Origin: Pseudoalteromonas gelatinilytica
Lineage (GTDB): Bacteria; Pseudomonadota; Gammaproteobacteria; Enterobacterales; Alteromonadaceae
NCBI RefSeq assembly: GCF_001641615.1
Contig: NZ_LRRU01000018.1
Location: 248,001 to 312,000, forward strand
DNA: 64,000 nucleotides
Reading direction: 5' to 3'
Shown: one piece after another, positions 7,951-16,486 of the stretch
How the letters are laid out: each line of letters starts with the position of its first letter
Numbering within the stretch: position 1 is the stretch's first letter
Position numbers and translations under genes: made by a program
The notes under the pieces: model-generated
Told to the model about the DNA's origin: nothing
Databases searched by the model: none
What the model saw: the letters and a program-made list of their open reading frames with translations, nothing else

Positions 7951-8184
7951 TTAACTCTTGTTTGTTAAATAGTGTTTAAATTCAAGGAGCGAGATTTGTT
8001 GATCTTTATCTGTATCCCACTGCGCCATGCGTTTTTGCAAGTGCGGTTGCGATGACAGTTCCTGCACAGATAAAAAGCCATTTTTATCTTTATCAAGGTG
8101 ATCAAATCTTTGTTTTACATCCAATGCTAAGCTATTGAAGCTTATAGTAATTAAGGTACATGAAGCAAGCCAGAAAATTCTCAT
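7951..8184 (-). CDS. Small secreted EF-hand protein (third of the cluster)
   Basis: 77 residues with a signal peptide ending near residue 20 (SLA-L) and two EF-hand loops, DKDKNGFLSVQE and DTDKDQQISLLE. The start ATG at 8184 has a strong AAGGAG ribosome site. A 17-bp inverted repeat lies immediately upstream and separates this gene pair from the upstream pair. It is a paralogue of its three neighbours. Confidence 0.85.
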   Translation of the reverse strand: MRIFWLASCTLITISFNSLALDVKQRFDHLDKDKNGFLSVQELSSQPHLQKRMAQWDTDKDQQISLLEFKHYLTNKS

Positions 8185-8205
8185 AATTACACTCCTTTAT
8201 AAATA

Positions 8206-8281
8206 AAAGTGCTTGCCATAATTTAACTCCCAAAATTTAAATCCGTTTACACATTCCCTCTGGGATTATGGCAAGCACTTT
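8206..8281 (-). repeat. 17-bp perfect inverted repeat with a 42-base loop
   Basis: The arms 8206-8222 and 8265-8281 (AAAGTGCTTGCCATAAT and its complement) are perfect. On the minus strand the second arm runs into TTTTATTTAT and then into the AAGGAG of the next EF-hand gene. It could end or attenuate transcription from the upstream pair, or be an RNA processing site; the loop is long for a classical terminator. Confidence 0.7.
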
Positions 8282-8287
8282 AAGCCG

Positions 8288-8515
8288 TTAAGGTTTGAAT
8301 TTTTCAAACTCTTGTTCAGACAGAACCTGATCGCCGTTTTCATCCAGATCGGCAAATTGCTTAAGTAGGTTATCGTGTTTGGTTGCTTCAGTTAATGAAA
8401 TCTCGCCGTCGGCGTTAATATCAAACTTAGCAAATCGAACATCCATTTGTGATGCTAGAACGGTGGCGCTGATAACTAAAAACATCAGCGAGAATGCAGC
8501 TAATAGTTGTTTCAT
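8288..8515 (-). CDS. Small secreted EF-hand protein (second of the cluster)
   Basis: 75 residues: a signal peptide to about residue 21 (VLA-S), then EF-hand loops DINADGEISLTE and DENGDQVLSEQE, both with the expected Asp, Gly and Glu ligand positions. It follows the first paralogue by 9 bases, so they form one transcript. It is likely periplasmic or secreted, and its function is unknown beyond calcium binding. Confidence 0.85.
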   Translation of the reverse strand: MKQLLAAFSLMFLVISATVLASQMDVRFAKFDINADGEISLTEATKHDNLLKQFADLDENGDQVLSEQEFEKFKP

Positions 8516-8524
8516 TACAATCTC

Positions 8525-8752
8525 CTATTGAATAAACGACTGAAACTCAGAAAATGAAATTTGGCCATCTTGGTTACTATCAATTTGCGTAAAGTTGCCA
8601 TGTAATAATGCATCTTCAGATGCTTCAGCTTCACTCAAAAAACCATTACTGTCTTTATCGAGTTCGTTAAACGTTGTTTGCAAATCAAGTGCATAACTAC
8701 TTAACGAGATGAGACTTATAAGCAGGGTGGCTGCCAAGGCCGTTACTTTCAT
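8525..8752 (-). CDS. Small secreted EF-hand protein (first of the cluster)
   Basis: 75 residues from the ATG at 8752, chosen because a TTAGGA site lies just upstream and the N-terminus MKVTALAATLLISL is a proper signal peptide. A longer frame to 8803 adds 17 residues that spoil it. The EF-hand loops are DKDSNGFLSEAE and DSNQDGQISFSE. It is the leading gene of a four-gene cluster of paralogues, all on the minus strand. Confidence 0.85.
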   Translation of the reverse strand: MKVTALAATLLISLISLSSYALDLQTTFNELDKDSNGFLSEAEASEDALLHGNFTQIDSNQDGQISFSEFQSFIQ

Positions 8753-8941
8753 TTTGTGTCCTAAATAACTAATTTGCTTAGTACTAATCAAAATCAGTGC
8801 CAATTTTAAAAGTACATAATTATCAATTGGTTATAGGTTTTATGTGGTTTTGAATGCGAAATAGTTACAGGGTGTTGTGTCTTTTTTGCAACGATTTTCA
8901 GGTGTTAAAAGTTTATCCATTTTATTTCAATGAGTTAGTTT

Positions 8942-8957
8942 GTTGCTAAATAGCAAC
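8942..8957. promoter_or_regulatory. Dyad GTTGCTA-AA-TAGCAAC upstream of glrK
   Basis: Perfect 7-bp arms with a 2-bp centre, about 110 bases before the glrK start, in the gap shared with the EF-hand cluster. It is an operator candidate only. Confidence 0.3.
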
Positions 8958-9064
8958 TTTGTATCGGTTTTTGGGTGAAAATCAGTCCTTTTTAAGGTCG
9001 GATTCAGCGAGTGTCTAAGTTTGTTCACTAATAATCAGCATCTGCAATTATGTTGAGAGTGAAT

Positions 9065-10522
9065 ATGCAAAATAAAGTAGCGATAAAAATAAAACAGTTA
9101 CTAAATTGGCGACCTAGTCTTATTGGCCAGTTCGTCTGTAGCATTTTGCTGTCTTTGCTGCCGTTATCCTTGGTGGTGATTTTATTTTTAAATGCGCTCA
9201 ATAAGCAGCTTGCAGTGACTCAAGAAATCGTCGGTGACAATTACGAAATTACCAAAGCATTCAATAACCTCAAACAAGACTTAAATAGCCTTGAACGAGC
9301 AACTCGACAAAACTGGGTGCTTAAAAGTGAATCCCTCGATAGCTTAATTGCCAACAAGTGGCAATCGTCACTGCAAAGTGTCGATGAGCTCATTTTCTTA
9401 AGCCCAACCGCTGATTATGTCTCGCAGTGGCGGCAATTGGCTGAGGTATTACAGTTTGCGCATCAACATTTATTAATAGAACAAAAGCAAGATGGTGAGC
9501 TGTTTGCACCCGCTAGTAAGCTTATCAGTGAGCAAACAAATTGGCTCAAAGAGCAAAATGAATTACGCATCACAAAAAATCAGCAGCAATTAAAAGCACT
9601 TCAAGCTTCATTTATTAATTGGTTAGTTGCGTTAATTCCACTCACGTTATTGGTCGGGGGCGGGTTTCTTTGGCGGATCAGCGGACGGCTCAGGGAACTC
9701 ACACATGTTATTGATAAACTTGGACAAGGCCATTGGCAGCAAAAAATTCAAGTTCGAGGCTCCTCAGAGTTAGTTGAATTAGGTAACAAACTAGAGTGGG
9801 TTCAAGCACAGCTACATATGCTTGAGCAGCAAAAAGATACATTTTTACGCCATGTGACACATGAATTAAAAACCCCCCTAGCTTCGATGGTTGAAGGCAC
9901 AGACTTACTCGCAGATGAAATTGTTGGCCCAATCAATAGTGAGCAACAAGCTGTCCTTGGGCTAATAACGCAAAGTATGGTGCGACTCAGAGCCATGATT
10001 GAAAGCTTATTGAGTTACAACGCTATTCGCACGAGTAAGCAAAGCCTAAGCGAGCTTAACTTTAACTTGATGATGAATAAAATTGAGCGTCATTTTGAGC
10101 ACCGATTATCAGCGCGTGACTTATCCATTGTGTGGGTGAATGAGTTACCAAATAAAGCCTTGTTTATCTCAATTGAGCTACTTGAAATGGTGCTCATTCA
10201 GCTGACTTCAAATGCGTTAAAGTTTTCGCCGGAACATGAGTCAGTGACAATAAAAGCAAGCTTAAAACAGGGACAGTTAATTTTGAGTGTCAGCGACTTA
10301 GGAGTAGGGATAGAGGATACTGAAAAAGCCGCTGTATTTGGGGCTTTTTACCAAGGAAAAAATGCAAAACAACATACTGAAATGGGCAGCGGGCTTGGTT
10401 TAACCATAGTTAAAGAAACCGTTGAACAATTAAACGGTAAGCTCTCTATTACAGATAATGAGCCACAAGGGTGTGTATTTACAGCCATTTTACCAATTCA
10501 ATTAACCCAAGGAGTTAACTGA
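9065..10522 (+). CDS. glrK: Sensor histidine kinase GlrK (QseE)
   Basis: About 485 residues from the ATG at 9065, which has a GAGAG site 5 bases upstream; an in-frame ATG at 9050 adds five residues. The layout is a transmembrane helix near residues 25-50, a mostly helical periplasmic segment, a second membrane helix near 180-205, HAMP, then the dimerisation domain with HVTHELKTP. The phosphoacceptor His is residue 271 when counted from 9050. A HATPase domain follows with GSGLGLTIVK. It is adjacent to qseG and glrR in the enterobacterial order. In E. coli the GlrK/GlrR pair responds to envelope signals and drives sigma-54-dependent glmY transcription. Partner assignment here rests on synteny. 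Confidence 0.9.
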   Translation: MQNKVAIKIKQLLNWRPSLIGQFVCSILLSLLPLSLVVILFLNALNKQLAVTQEIVGDNYEITKAFNNLKQDLNSLERATRQNWVLKSESLDSLIANKWQSSLQSVDELIFLSPTADYVSQWRQLAEVLQFAHQHLLIEQKQDGELFAPASKLISEQTNWLKEQNELRITKNQQQLKALQASFINWLVALIPLTLLVGGGFLWRISGRLRELTHVIDKLGQGHWQQKIQVRGSSELVELGNKLEWVQAQLHMLEQQKDTFLRHVTHELKTPLASMVEGTDLLADEIVGPINSEQQAVLGLITQSMVRLRAMIESLLSYNAIRTSKQSLSELNFNLMMNKIERHFEHRLSARDLSIVWVNELPNKALFISIELLEMVLIQLTSNALKFSPEHESVTIKASLKQGQLILSVSDLGVGIEDTEKAAVFGAFYQGKNAKQHTEMGSGLGLTIVKETVEQLNGKLSITDNEPQGCVFTAILPIQLTQGVN

Positions 10523-10523
10523 T

Positions 10524-11051
10524 ATGGGCTTAGCGAATAAAGCCAGTTTTATGCTTGTTATAGGCACACTTTTTATAACAGGGTGCACGATCACGCAAAA
10601 GCATGTTGAGCCAGAGCAAGTAGAGCCGACAACAGATGTGAAACCTCAAGGGCAACCTAATCCCAAGCCTCGGCCGAAAAGTGAGCCGTTATACCCGCCT
10701 GCAAGTACAGTCATTGCTTGGCATGCAGCCAAGTGTGGTGGCTTTAAAGCGTCTTCTGATAAAGCAAATTATGTTGGCGAAAATGAGCTAAAGCGTCTGT
10801 TTGAGTCAATTTGTTTACTCGGTGCTTCAGAGCCAGAAAAAGCCCTTAATCAGCTTGAAAAAAGTGACCATGCTTTTTATTGGCCAGATGATATTAAGCA
10901 GTATCTATGGTTACAAAAACAATATTTACAACAGAATTTAGCGGCAAAACAAGCTAAGCAAGCACTGAGTGATGAAATGGAAAAAACCTTATCGTCGCTT
11001 GCGACTATCGAACAACAACTTCTGCTACGTGAAGAAACCAAGGAGCAGTAA
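10524..11051 (+). CDS. qseG: QseG-like outer-membrane lipoprotein
   Basis: 175 residues: a lipoprotein signal with ITGC and Cys21, a Pro-rich linker, then a helical domain whose last third is strongly coiled-coil-like. It starts 1 base after the glrK stop and ends 2 bases before glrR. In enterobacteria QseG occupies this position and controls the kinase from the outer membrane. The residue after Cys is Thr, compatible with outer-membrane sorting. Direct similarity to E. coli QseG is weak by eye, so the name depends on position and architecture. Confidence 0.75.
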   Translation: MGLANKASFMLVIGTLFITGCTITQKHVEPEQVEPTTDVKPQGQPNPKPRPKSEPLYPPASTVIAWHAAKCGGFKASSDKANYVGENELKRLFESICLLGASEPEKALNQLEKSDHAFYWPDDIKQYLWLQKQYLQQNLAAKQAKQALSDEMEKTLSSLATIEQQLLLREETKEQ

Positions 11052-11053
11052 TC

Positions 11054-12397
11054 ATGAATGAAGTAACAAAACCACGGGTTTTATTAGTAGATGACGATGC
11101 GAGTTTATTAAAGTTACTAGCGATTAGAATTGAGTCTAAAGGCTATTTGGTTAGTACAGTTGAAAGTGGCATTGAGGCATTACAAACGCTAAAAAACCAA
11201 ACCTATGATGCGGTGATCACCGACTTAAGAATGGATGAAATGGACGGTATGGCTCTACATCGTCAGTTACAAAGTCGTTATCCTTCAATGCCGGTGATTA
11301 TGATGACAGCACATGGTTCGATACCTGATGCAGTGGAAGCGACGAAGCAAGGTATATTTGCATTTATTACCAAACCGGTTGATAAAGATGAGCTGTTCGA
11401 CAGCCTTGCTAAAGCTATCGAGATCCATGGTGTACATGGTGATGAAACACCCACACAAACAAATATTGTCACCCGTAGCGGGGCGATGTTGCATCTACTT
11501 GAGCAAGTTAAATTGCTTGGTCCAACGCAAGTGAATGTATTGATCTCCGGTGCTAGTGGAACAGGTAAAGAACTCCTTGCACAAGCGATACATCAACACA
11601 GCCATGTTAGTGATGGGCCATTTGTGGCAATTAACTGCGGCGCTGTGCCGGGAGAGCTTTTAGAGTCTGAATTATTTGGACATAAAAAAGGTGCGTTTAC
11701 AGGTGCAGTCAAAGACCATCAAGGTTTGTTTCAACAAGCACAAGGTGGTACCCTTTTTCTAGACGAAATTGGTGATATGCCGCTAAATTTACAAGTAAAA
11801 CTGCTAAGGGTTTTACAAGAGAAAACCATTCGTCCTGTAGGCTTTCAAGAAGAGATCCCAATTGATGTGCGGGTGGTGTCGGCGACTCATAAGAATCTTC
11901 CTGAGGCAATCAATAATCAGCAGTTCCGTGAAGATTTATATTACCGATTAAACGTGGTGAACTTAAAATTGCCTCCGCTTTGTGAACGCCGAGAAGATAT
12001 CAGTTTGCTAGCACAGCATTTTGCAGGTCTAATTGCTAAACGTATGGGGCAAGATCAAAAGCAGTTTGCCAATGATGCAATGCATGCTTTGGTTCGCTAT
12101 GACTGGCCGGGTAATATCCGTCAATTACAAAATGTGATAGAGCAGGTAGTAGCCCTTACACCTGGTAAAGTGATTGCAGCTCAGTTAGTAGAGAGTGCCT
12201 TAAACAGTAATGTTAATATTGCTGAGCCACTTTCGTTAAATGATGCAAAAAAAGAATTTGAGCGAGATTATTTAATTAATACGCTGAAAATGTCAGCGGG
12301 TAATGTTGCCGAAGCCGCAAAGCTTGCGAAACGTAATCGCTCAGATTTTTATAAATTAATTAAAAAGCACAACATTAATGTTGAAAGCTTAATATAA
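11054..12397 (+). CDS. glrR: Sigma-54-dependent response regulator GlrR (QseF)
   Basis: 447 residues in three domains: a receiver (about 1-125) with the acidic pocket D13-D14-D15 and phospho-acceptor D57 in VITDLRMDEMDGM; an AAA+ domain (about 140-370) with Walker A GASGTGKE near 166 and the sigma-54 contact loop GAFTGA; and a C-terminal Fis-type helix-turn-helix with GNVAEAAKLAKRNRSDFYKL. The match to E. coli GlrR is strong across the whole length, including RMDEMDGM and AHGSIPDAVEAT. It is the third gene of the operon, with an AAGGAG ribosome site. Targets are probably sigma-54 promoters elsewhere; none was found in this window. Confidence 0.93.
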   Translation: MNEVTKPRVLLVDDDASLLKLLAIRIESKGYLVSTVESGIEALQTLKNQTYDAVITDLRMDEMDGMALHRQLQSRYPSMPVIMMTAHGSIPDAVEATKQGIFAFITKPVDKDELFDSLAKAIEIHGVHGDETPTQTNIVTRSGAMLHLLEQVKLLGPTQVNVLISGASGTGKELLAQAIHQHSHVSDGPFVAINCGAVPGELLESELFGHKKGAFTGAVKDHQGLFQQAQGGTLFLDEIGDMPLNLQVKLLRVLQEKTIRPVGFQEEIPIDVRVVSATHKNLPEAINNQQFREDLYYRLNVVNLKLPPLCERREDISLLAQHFAGLIAKRMGQDQKQFANDAMHALVRYDWPGNIRQLQNVIEQVVALTPGKVIAAQLVESALNSNVNIAEPLSLNDAKKEFERDYLINTLKMSAGNVAEAAKLAKRNRSDFYKLIKKHNINVESLI

Positions 12398-12405
12398 GGA
12401 AAAAC

Positions 12406-12906
12406 ATGGCGCTTTTTTTAGTCTATCTGGGCGGTCGTATTCAAGGTTGCCACATTGAAATGCACGACGTTCGATTTGTCGTAGGTGATAACATTGAACA
12501 AACCTATTCAAAATTAAAAGCACAGTGGGTGGGTGATAAAAGCAATGTGCACATGGATAGTTACATGCAAATTCAGCACATCGATGGCTATCAGGTCGAA
12601 GTGGTTGATACTGCGCATCACCAAGCTGAAAAACTGTATTTTGTAAATTTAGGTGCTTACCGAGCTGATAGTCTTGCGGAGCAACATGATTTTGCATTGT
12701 ACGTTGCGCGTAGCAGTGAAGAAGCAAAGCAACGCGCTAAAGAGTCTTTATTGGCGGGAATGACTCATCTTCATAAAGATGACTTACACGATGTAGACGA
12801 TTGTTTTGCGATTGATTTGTTAGATAGCAACTTATCAATAAAATTAACGCCAAGCGGGCAAGCTCAAGCAATGAAGCCCGATTGGTTTGGCTATTACGTT
12901 CTTTGA
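12406..12906 (+). CDS. DUF1543-domain protein
   Basis: 166 residues, probably cytosolic, opening with the DUF1543 signature FLVYLGGRIQGCHIEMHDVRF. Two similar halves (the second around YFVNLGAYRADSLAEQHDF) suggest an internal duplication of the fold. It begins 8 bases after glrR with an AAGGA site, so it is likely the fourth gene of the glr operon. The biochemical function of the family is not known. Confidence 0.85.
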   Translation: MALFLVYLGGRIQGCHIEMHDVRFVVGDNIEQTYSKLKAQWVGDKSNVHMDSYMQIQHIDGYQVEVVDTAHHQAEKLYFVNLGAYRADSLAEQHDFALYVARSSEEAKQRAKESLLAGMTHLHKDDLHDVDDCFAIDLLDSNLSIKLTPSGQAQAMKPDWFGYYVL

Positions 12907-12907
12907 T

Positions 12908-13117
12908 CTAATCTTGGTTATCGTTTTTACTGGCAACTTTAAAGGCGATAATCACCAATCCAAACAAAGCAAATGGCAGTGCAGCGAGTAAATACTCAAC
13001 GGTATGGCTGTCTTGATAGTTAGGCTGAAGTAGGAAGTGACCTGCAACACAAAGTAAAATAGCCACGAACAAAACGGGCAGTAAAATCAGTTCTTTTTTA
13101 GGTGAGTGTTTTTTCAT
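12908..13117 (-). CDS. Small two-helix membrane protein, unknown
   Basis: 69 residues: a basic N-terminus (KKHSPKKE), a first hydrophobic helix (about 10-29), a short polar turn, and a second helix (about 42-62), ending in a charged tail. It is convergent with the DUF1543 gene, with stops 2 bases apart. No family is recognised. It is supported by a plausible membrane topology and by filling the space between genes. Confidence 0.55.
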   Translation of the reverse strand: MKKHSPKKELILLPVLFVAILLCVAGHFLLQPNYQDSHTVEYLLAALPFALFGLVIIAFKVASKNDNQD

Positions 13118-13167
13118 TACAAGGCGTTATATTCCAAAGGTGCGCCATTGTAATGAGCTACCCTTAG

Positions 13168-13338
13168 CTAGGTCAAATAAGTTGCTTTATAGTTTGCTTT
13201 ATATTGCGCTGTATCAACTTTTTTTGTGTCAGCTTTTACAGGCTGCTTTTTTGGAGCCGCTGGTTTATCGGTTGCTTCATTATAGCTAAATAGCCCCATA
13301 ATGAACTCAATCTCTTCACGTTGTAATCCAGATCGCAT
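13168..13338 (-). CDS. Small hypothetical protein, Lys/Ala-rich
   Basis: 56 residues from the ATG at 13338, chosen for its GGAGG ribosome site 5 bases away; the TTG at 13350 would overlap that site. The N-terminal 25 residues look foldable (LQREEIEFIMGLFSYNEA). The rest is a low-complexity basic tail ending in QYKANYKATYLT. No family is recognised. The very good ribosome site is the main argument that it is real. Confidence 0.5.
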   Translation of the reverse strand: MRSGLQREEIEFIMGLFSYNEATDKPAAPKKQPVKADTKKVDTAQYKANYKATYLT

Positions 13339-13451
13339 GATGCCCTCCAAAGAATAATTTGCCTTTTGTATTACAAATATTACGTCCTGTAATCTGAATT
13401 ATCGGTGAATACTCAGTCATTAAACTGTAATCATATGTAACGCAAATATGC

Positions 13452-15578
13452 TTATTTAATAGGCAACTCCACAGTAAACACAACACCTGTGCCATCATCT
13501 AAATTTTCTGCCAATACTTTACCGTGATGGTAATCGCAAATAAGCCTTACAATATAAAGACCTAAACCCAAGTGTGGCTGCTGCTGATGTTGCTGACTTC
13601 TCACCGAGACCATTGAGTCGAAAATGTGTTCAACTAAACCGTCAGGGAGCAGAGGCCCTTGGTTGCTAATTGTTAATAATGCATGGTGCTCTTGCTTGGT
13701 TAAGCTGACTGAAATTGTGCTTTGCGGGGTTTTAAACTCAAGTGCGTTGTTGATGAGCTTATCGAGTAATTGGGCAATAAATTCTGGTGCGCCACTAACA
13801 TTTAACGGCTCTTTACAAAGTGACAAGGTAAATAGGCTTTCACCATAGGTTATTTGATAGCCCTGCATGCAGCCGGTGATCACCTTGGTTAGGTCAAACT
13901 CTTCTGCCTCGGCACTTTGAATACTTTGTTCAAGGCGCGTTGCTTCACTCATGGTGGTAATAATTTTACCTAACCGCTCAACCCCTTCACTGGCACGGTC
14001 GAGGTATTTTTGACTCAGTTCAGATTGCGGCTGCATTTGTAAATTTTCAAGCGATGAGCGCACAACAGCCACGGGCGTACGCAGCTCATGGGAGAGTCGT
14101 GATGACATATTTTCTAAGTAATCAGTATAACCACTTAAACGGCTAACAATGTTGGCAAAGCTGCGAGAAAGGTCGCCAATTTCGTCATTCGAATCGGCAT
14201 AAGTAATTTTGCCGGTGATCCGCCCTTGGGCATCAATGGCTTGCTCGGCATTGTCACGTAAGCGGCGAATACGGCTGGAAATTCTTGAAGCAAAAAAGAA
14301 TAGCGTTACAGTACCAACAAGCATCACCGCTAAAATGACATTAAAGAGCTTCTCTAACGATTTATTACGCAGGGTGCGCACGCCATTGGTGGTTTCTTCT
14401 GCGATTACTGCACCAATGACTTTGTCTTGGATCCAAATAGGGTAGGCCGCCGATAAAATAACGGCTTTGTTATCTGGAGTTAAGCGCCATGATGATGCAG
14501 GTTTCCCATTTAAAGCACTGGCTATGTGAGTACCTTGCATCGCTGCGACATCATGTAAGGTATCAATAAACTCATTTTCTGGGCGAGTTAAAATTTTATA
14601 GTAAAGTGGGTGTAAGTAATCTTGCTCAAAGCGTTGCCACCAGGTTGTTGCGGGCTCCTCTTTTAGGCCGTCTGCCCAAACGCCATCGGCATGATGAATT
14701 GAGCCTGATTGTGCAAGTACGCGATGATGGTTATCGACGACCCAAATTCGACTGCCACTGTGGCCCATACCTTTCAAAATACGGTTAATTTCTGGCGAAG
14801 GTACTAAAACAGAGCCGATATCATTAGGGTTTTGTAGGTTTGAGGTCGACATAAGCTGAGGCTCAACCTTGTCTTCATCCCAATCTTCAATAGCAAAACC
14901 AAGCTTATTACCTAGCATCGAAAGCGGAAAACGCAGTTCTATGTTGTAACCCGTGTCGGTGCTTTTAAAATAGCCTTGGATTTTAGTGATAGGCTCTTGT
15001 GTCGAAGCATCAAAGGCATTAACCCAACCATCTTGGCGGGCGGCCACCACATAACTTTTAAACTCACCTTCAGGTGTTTTTAACATGATCTGTAAGTGAT
15101 CATTACGGGTAAAGCTGAGCACATTTTTAGCTCGATACACCAGTGAGCTATCAGTGACTTTAAATGCCGCATAAAGGTAGTTCTCGTACTTGCCTACCAT
15201 GTGATCAAAACTTAGATCACTTTCTTGATGCTCATTGCTTAGCCCTTGTAAGTAGCGTTTGTCATAATGCCAAAATAAGCTTTGATAAGGCTGCCACTCC
15301 GACAATTTACCATCAAGTTGAATCGGGTTATTTAGATTATAGGCATATAAATCTCGGCCTTTTACAACTTGATCTAAAAAGTTGGTTTGCGAGTCAAACA
15401 AAGCAGGGCGCTCATGTAATGCCGTTGCAAGTGCGCGGGTGGTGCCCACTAAGGTTTTTTCTTGTCCTTGCCTTAAGAACTTTTCCATTTCCCAAACATA
15501 TTCATAGCCAAGCCAAGGCAATAAAAATAAAAAGCAGGATAAGAAAATAAACTTAGTTCTAAGCCCCAAACGCAGCAT
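13452..15578 (-). CDS. pdsS: Proteobacterial dedicated sortase system histidine kinase
   Basis: A 708-residue membrane sensor kinase. A first membrane helix (about 10-27) precedes a large periplasmic region. Residues about 82-235 (LDGKLSEWQ through FRFPLSML-like strands to FAIEDWDED) have the look of a CBM9/DOMON-type beta sandwich. A second membrane helix near 415-435 leads to HAMP, the dimerisation helix LSHELRTPVAVVR with the phospho-acceptor H497, and a HATPase domain with LGLGLYIVRL. It is co-transcribed with and overlaps pdsR (TAATG), and is divergent from the sortase operon it presumably controls. Recognised as the dedicated kinase of this system by size, architecture and neighbours. 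Confidence 0.9.
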   Translation of the reverse strand: MLRLGLRTKFIFLSCFLFLLPWLGYEYVWEMEKFLRQGQEKTLVGTTRALATALHERPALFDSQTNFLDQVVKGRDLYAYNLNNPIQLDGKLSEWQPYQSLFWHYDKRYLQGLSNEHQESDLSFDHMVGKYENYLYAAFKVTDSSLVYRAKNVLSFTRNDHLQIMLKTPEGEFKSYVVAARQDGWVNAFDASTQEPITKIQGYFKSTDTGYNIELRFPLSMLGNKLGFAIEDWDEDKVEPQLMSTSNLQNPNDIGSVLVPSPEINRILKGMGHSGSRIWVVDNHHRVLAQSGSIHHADGVWADGLKEEPATTWWQRFEQDYLHPLYYKILTRPENEFIDTLHDVAAMQGTHIASALNGKPASSWRLTPDNKAVILSAAYPIWIQDKVIGAVIAEETTNGVRTLRNKSLEKLFNVILAVMLVGTVTLFFFASRISSRIRRLRDNAEQAIDAQGRITGKITYADSNDEIGDLSRSFANIVSRLSGYTDYLENMSSRLSHELRTPVAVVRSSLENLQMQPQSELSQKYLDRASEGVERLGKIITTMSEATRLEQSIQSAEAEEFDLTKVITGCMQGYQITYGESLFTLSLCKEPLNVSGAPEFIAQLLDKLINNALEFKTPQSTISVSLTKQEHHALLTISNQGPLLPDGLVEHIFDSMVSVRSQQHQQQPHLGLGLYIVRLICDYHHGKVLAENLDDGTGVVFTVELPIK

Positions 15579-16267
15579 TAAGCTTGCTCCCAGCGATAAC
15601 CCATACCGTAAACGGTATCAATGCAGTCAAATGCATCATCTAAAGCAATAAACTTTTTACGTATGCGTTTTACGTGTGAGGTAATAGTACTGTCATCAAC
15701 ATAAATTTTCGCATCACTCATTAATTCGTTGCGGCTTTTTACATGGCCTGGACGCTGCGCAAGTGAATGTACCATCCAAAATTCTGTCACAGTTAAATCA
15801 ACCAGTTGCTCTTGCCAAAAAACCTGCATGCGCTGAGTATCTAACTTTAACGGGCCGCGATGCAAAAGAGCGGTTTGATCGGCAGGTTGATCGAAGGCAT
15901 CAAGGCGTCTAAACAAGGCACCAATTCGAGCAGCAAGATGCGCCATACTGATATCTTTGGTTAAGTAGTCGTCTGCTCCCATGCGCAGGCCACATACGGT
16001 ATCAATTTCGCTATCACGGGCGGTTAAAAATATAATCGGTAAGGTTTTAGAAAGACTACGTAGTGTTTGGCAAAGTAAAAAACCACCATCCACTTCATGG
16101 CCAAGGCCAATATCAACAATAGCTAAATCGGGTAAAGATTGACTAAATGCCACTTCAGCACTGGCTCTGTCAGCAAAGCCTACAACCTGATAGCCCTGAG
16201 CGCTGAGCATTTCTGTGTAGTTTTCGCGGATTGCTGTTTCATCTTCAACGATTGCTATTTTCTTCAT
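15578..16267 (-). CDS. pdsR: Proteobacterial dedicated sortase system response regulator
   Basis: A 229-residue OmpR-type regulator. The receiver domain has acidic residues E8-D9, phospho-acceptor D52 (LAIVDIGLG) and the switch motif FLTARDSE. A winged-helix domain (about 135-229) ends in the recognition helix and wing DDSTITSHVKRIRKKF and the terminal YGMGYRW. It lies upstream of pdsS with a one-base stop/start overlap, and is divergent from pdsO over a 219-base gap with repeated TTGCC elements. It likely activates the pdsO-target-sortase operon (inference from arrangement). Confidence 0.9.
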   Translation of the reverse strand: MKKIAIVEDETAIRENYTEMLSAQGYQVVGFADRASAEVAFSQSLPDLAIVDIGLGHEVDGGFLLCQTLRSLSKTLPIIFLTARDSEIDTVCGLRMGADDYLTKDISMAHLAARIGALFRRLDAFDQPADQTALLHRGPLKLDTQRMQVFWQEQLVDLTVTEFWMVHSLAQRPGHVKSRNELMSDAKIYVDDSTITSHVKRIRKKFIALDDAFDCIDTVYGMGYRWEQA

Positions 16268-16315
16268 TGTTAATACTTACTTAAATTCTTTCTATAGCGA
16301 ACTATACCTAATTTT

Positions 16316-16457
16316 TTGCCTTGCGTACTGGCAAAAACGCGATTGCCATTTTTCTGCCACAATTGCTCAGCAGTTTGCCTTTTTTGATCCCCTTTATTGC
16401 CATTTCGACTTGTTTTAATAGCTCCATACCAAGTTCGCAACACCAACCAATGTTGCC
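16316..16457. promoter_or_regulatory. Repeated TTGCC(A) elements in the pdsR-pdsO gap
   Basis: TTGCC occurs at 16316, 16343, 16375, 16397 and 16453, with a CTGCC variant at 16354. At 16329-16348 there is a perfect dyad TGGCAA-N8-TTGCCA. Repetition on one strand in the divergent promoter region suggests binding sites for an OmpR-type regulator such as PdsR. This is a proposal, not a demonstrated site. Confidence 0.4.
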
Positions 16458-16486
16458 AAGCAATTAAGTAGAAAAAGGATTAAACC

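Noticed and set aside
13316..13498. 60-residue minus-strand frame between the small hypothetical gene and pdsS
   Set aside because: It overlaps the 3' end of pdsS and the start of the small gene, has no ribosome site and a Cys-rich random composition.
16321..16348. Possible sigma-54 promoter (TGGC ... TTGC) ahead of pdsO
   Set aside because: The GG-to-GC spacing is 13 bases instead of 10; the elements are better explained as a TGGCAA/TTGCCA dyad.
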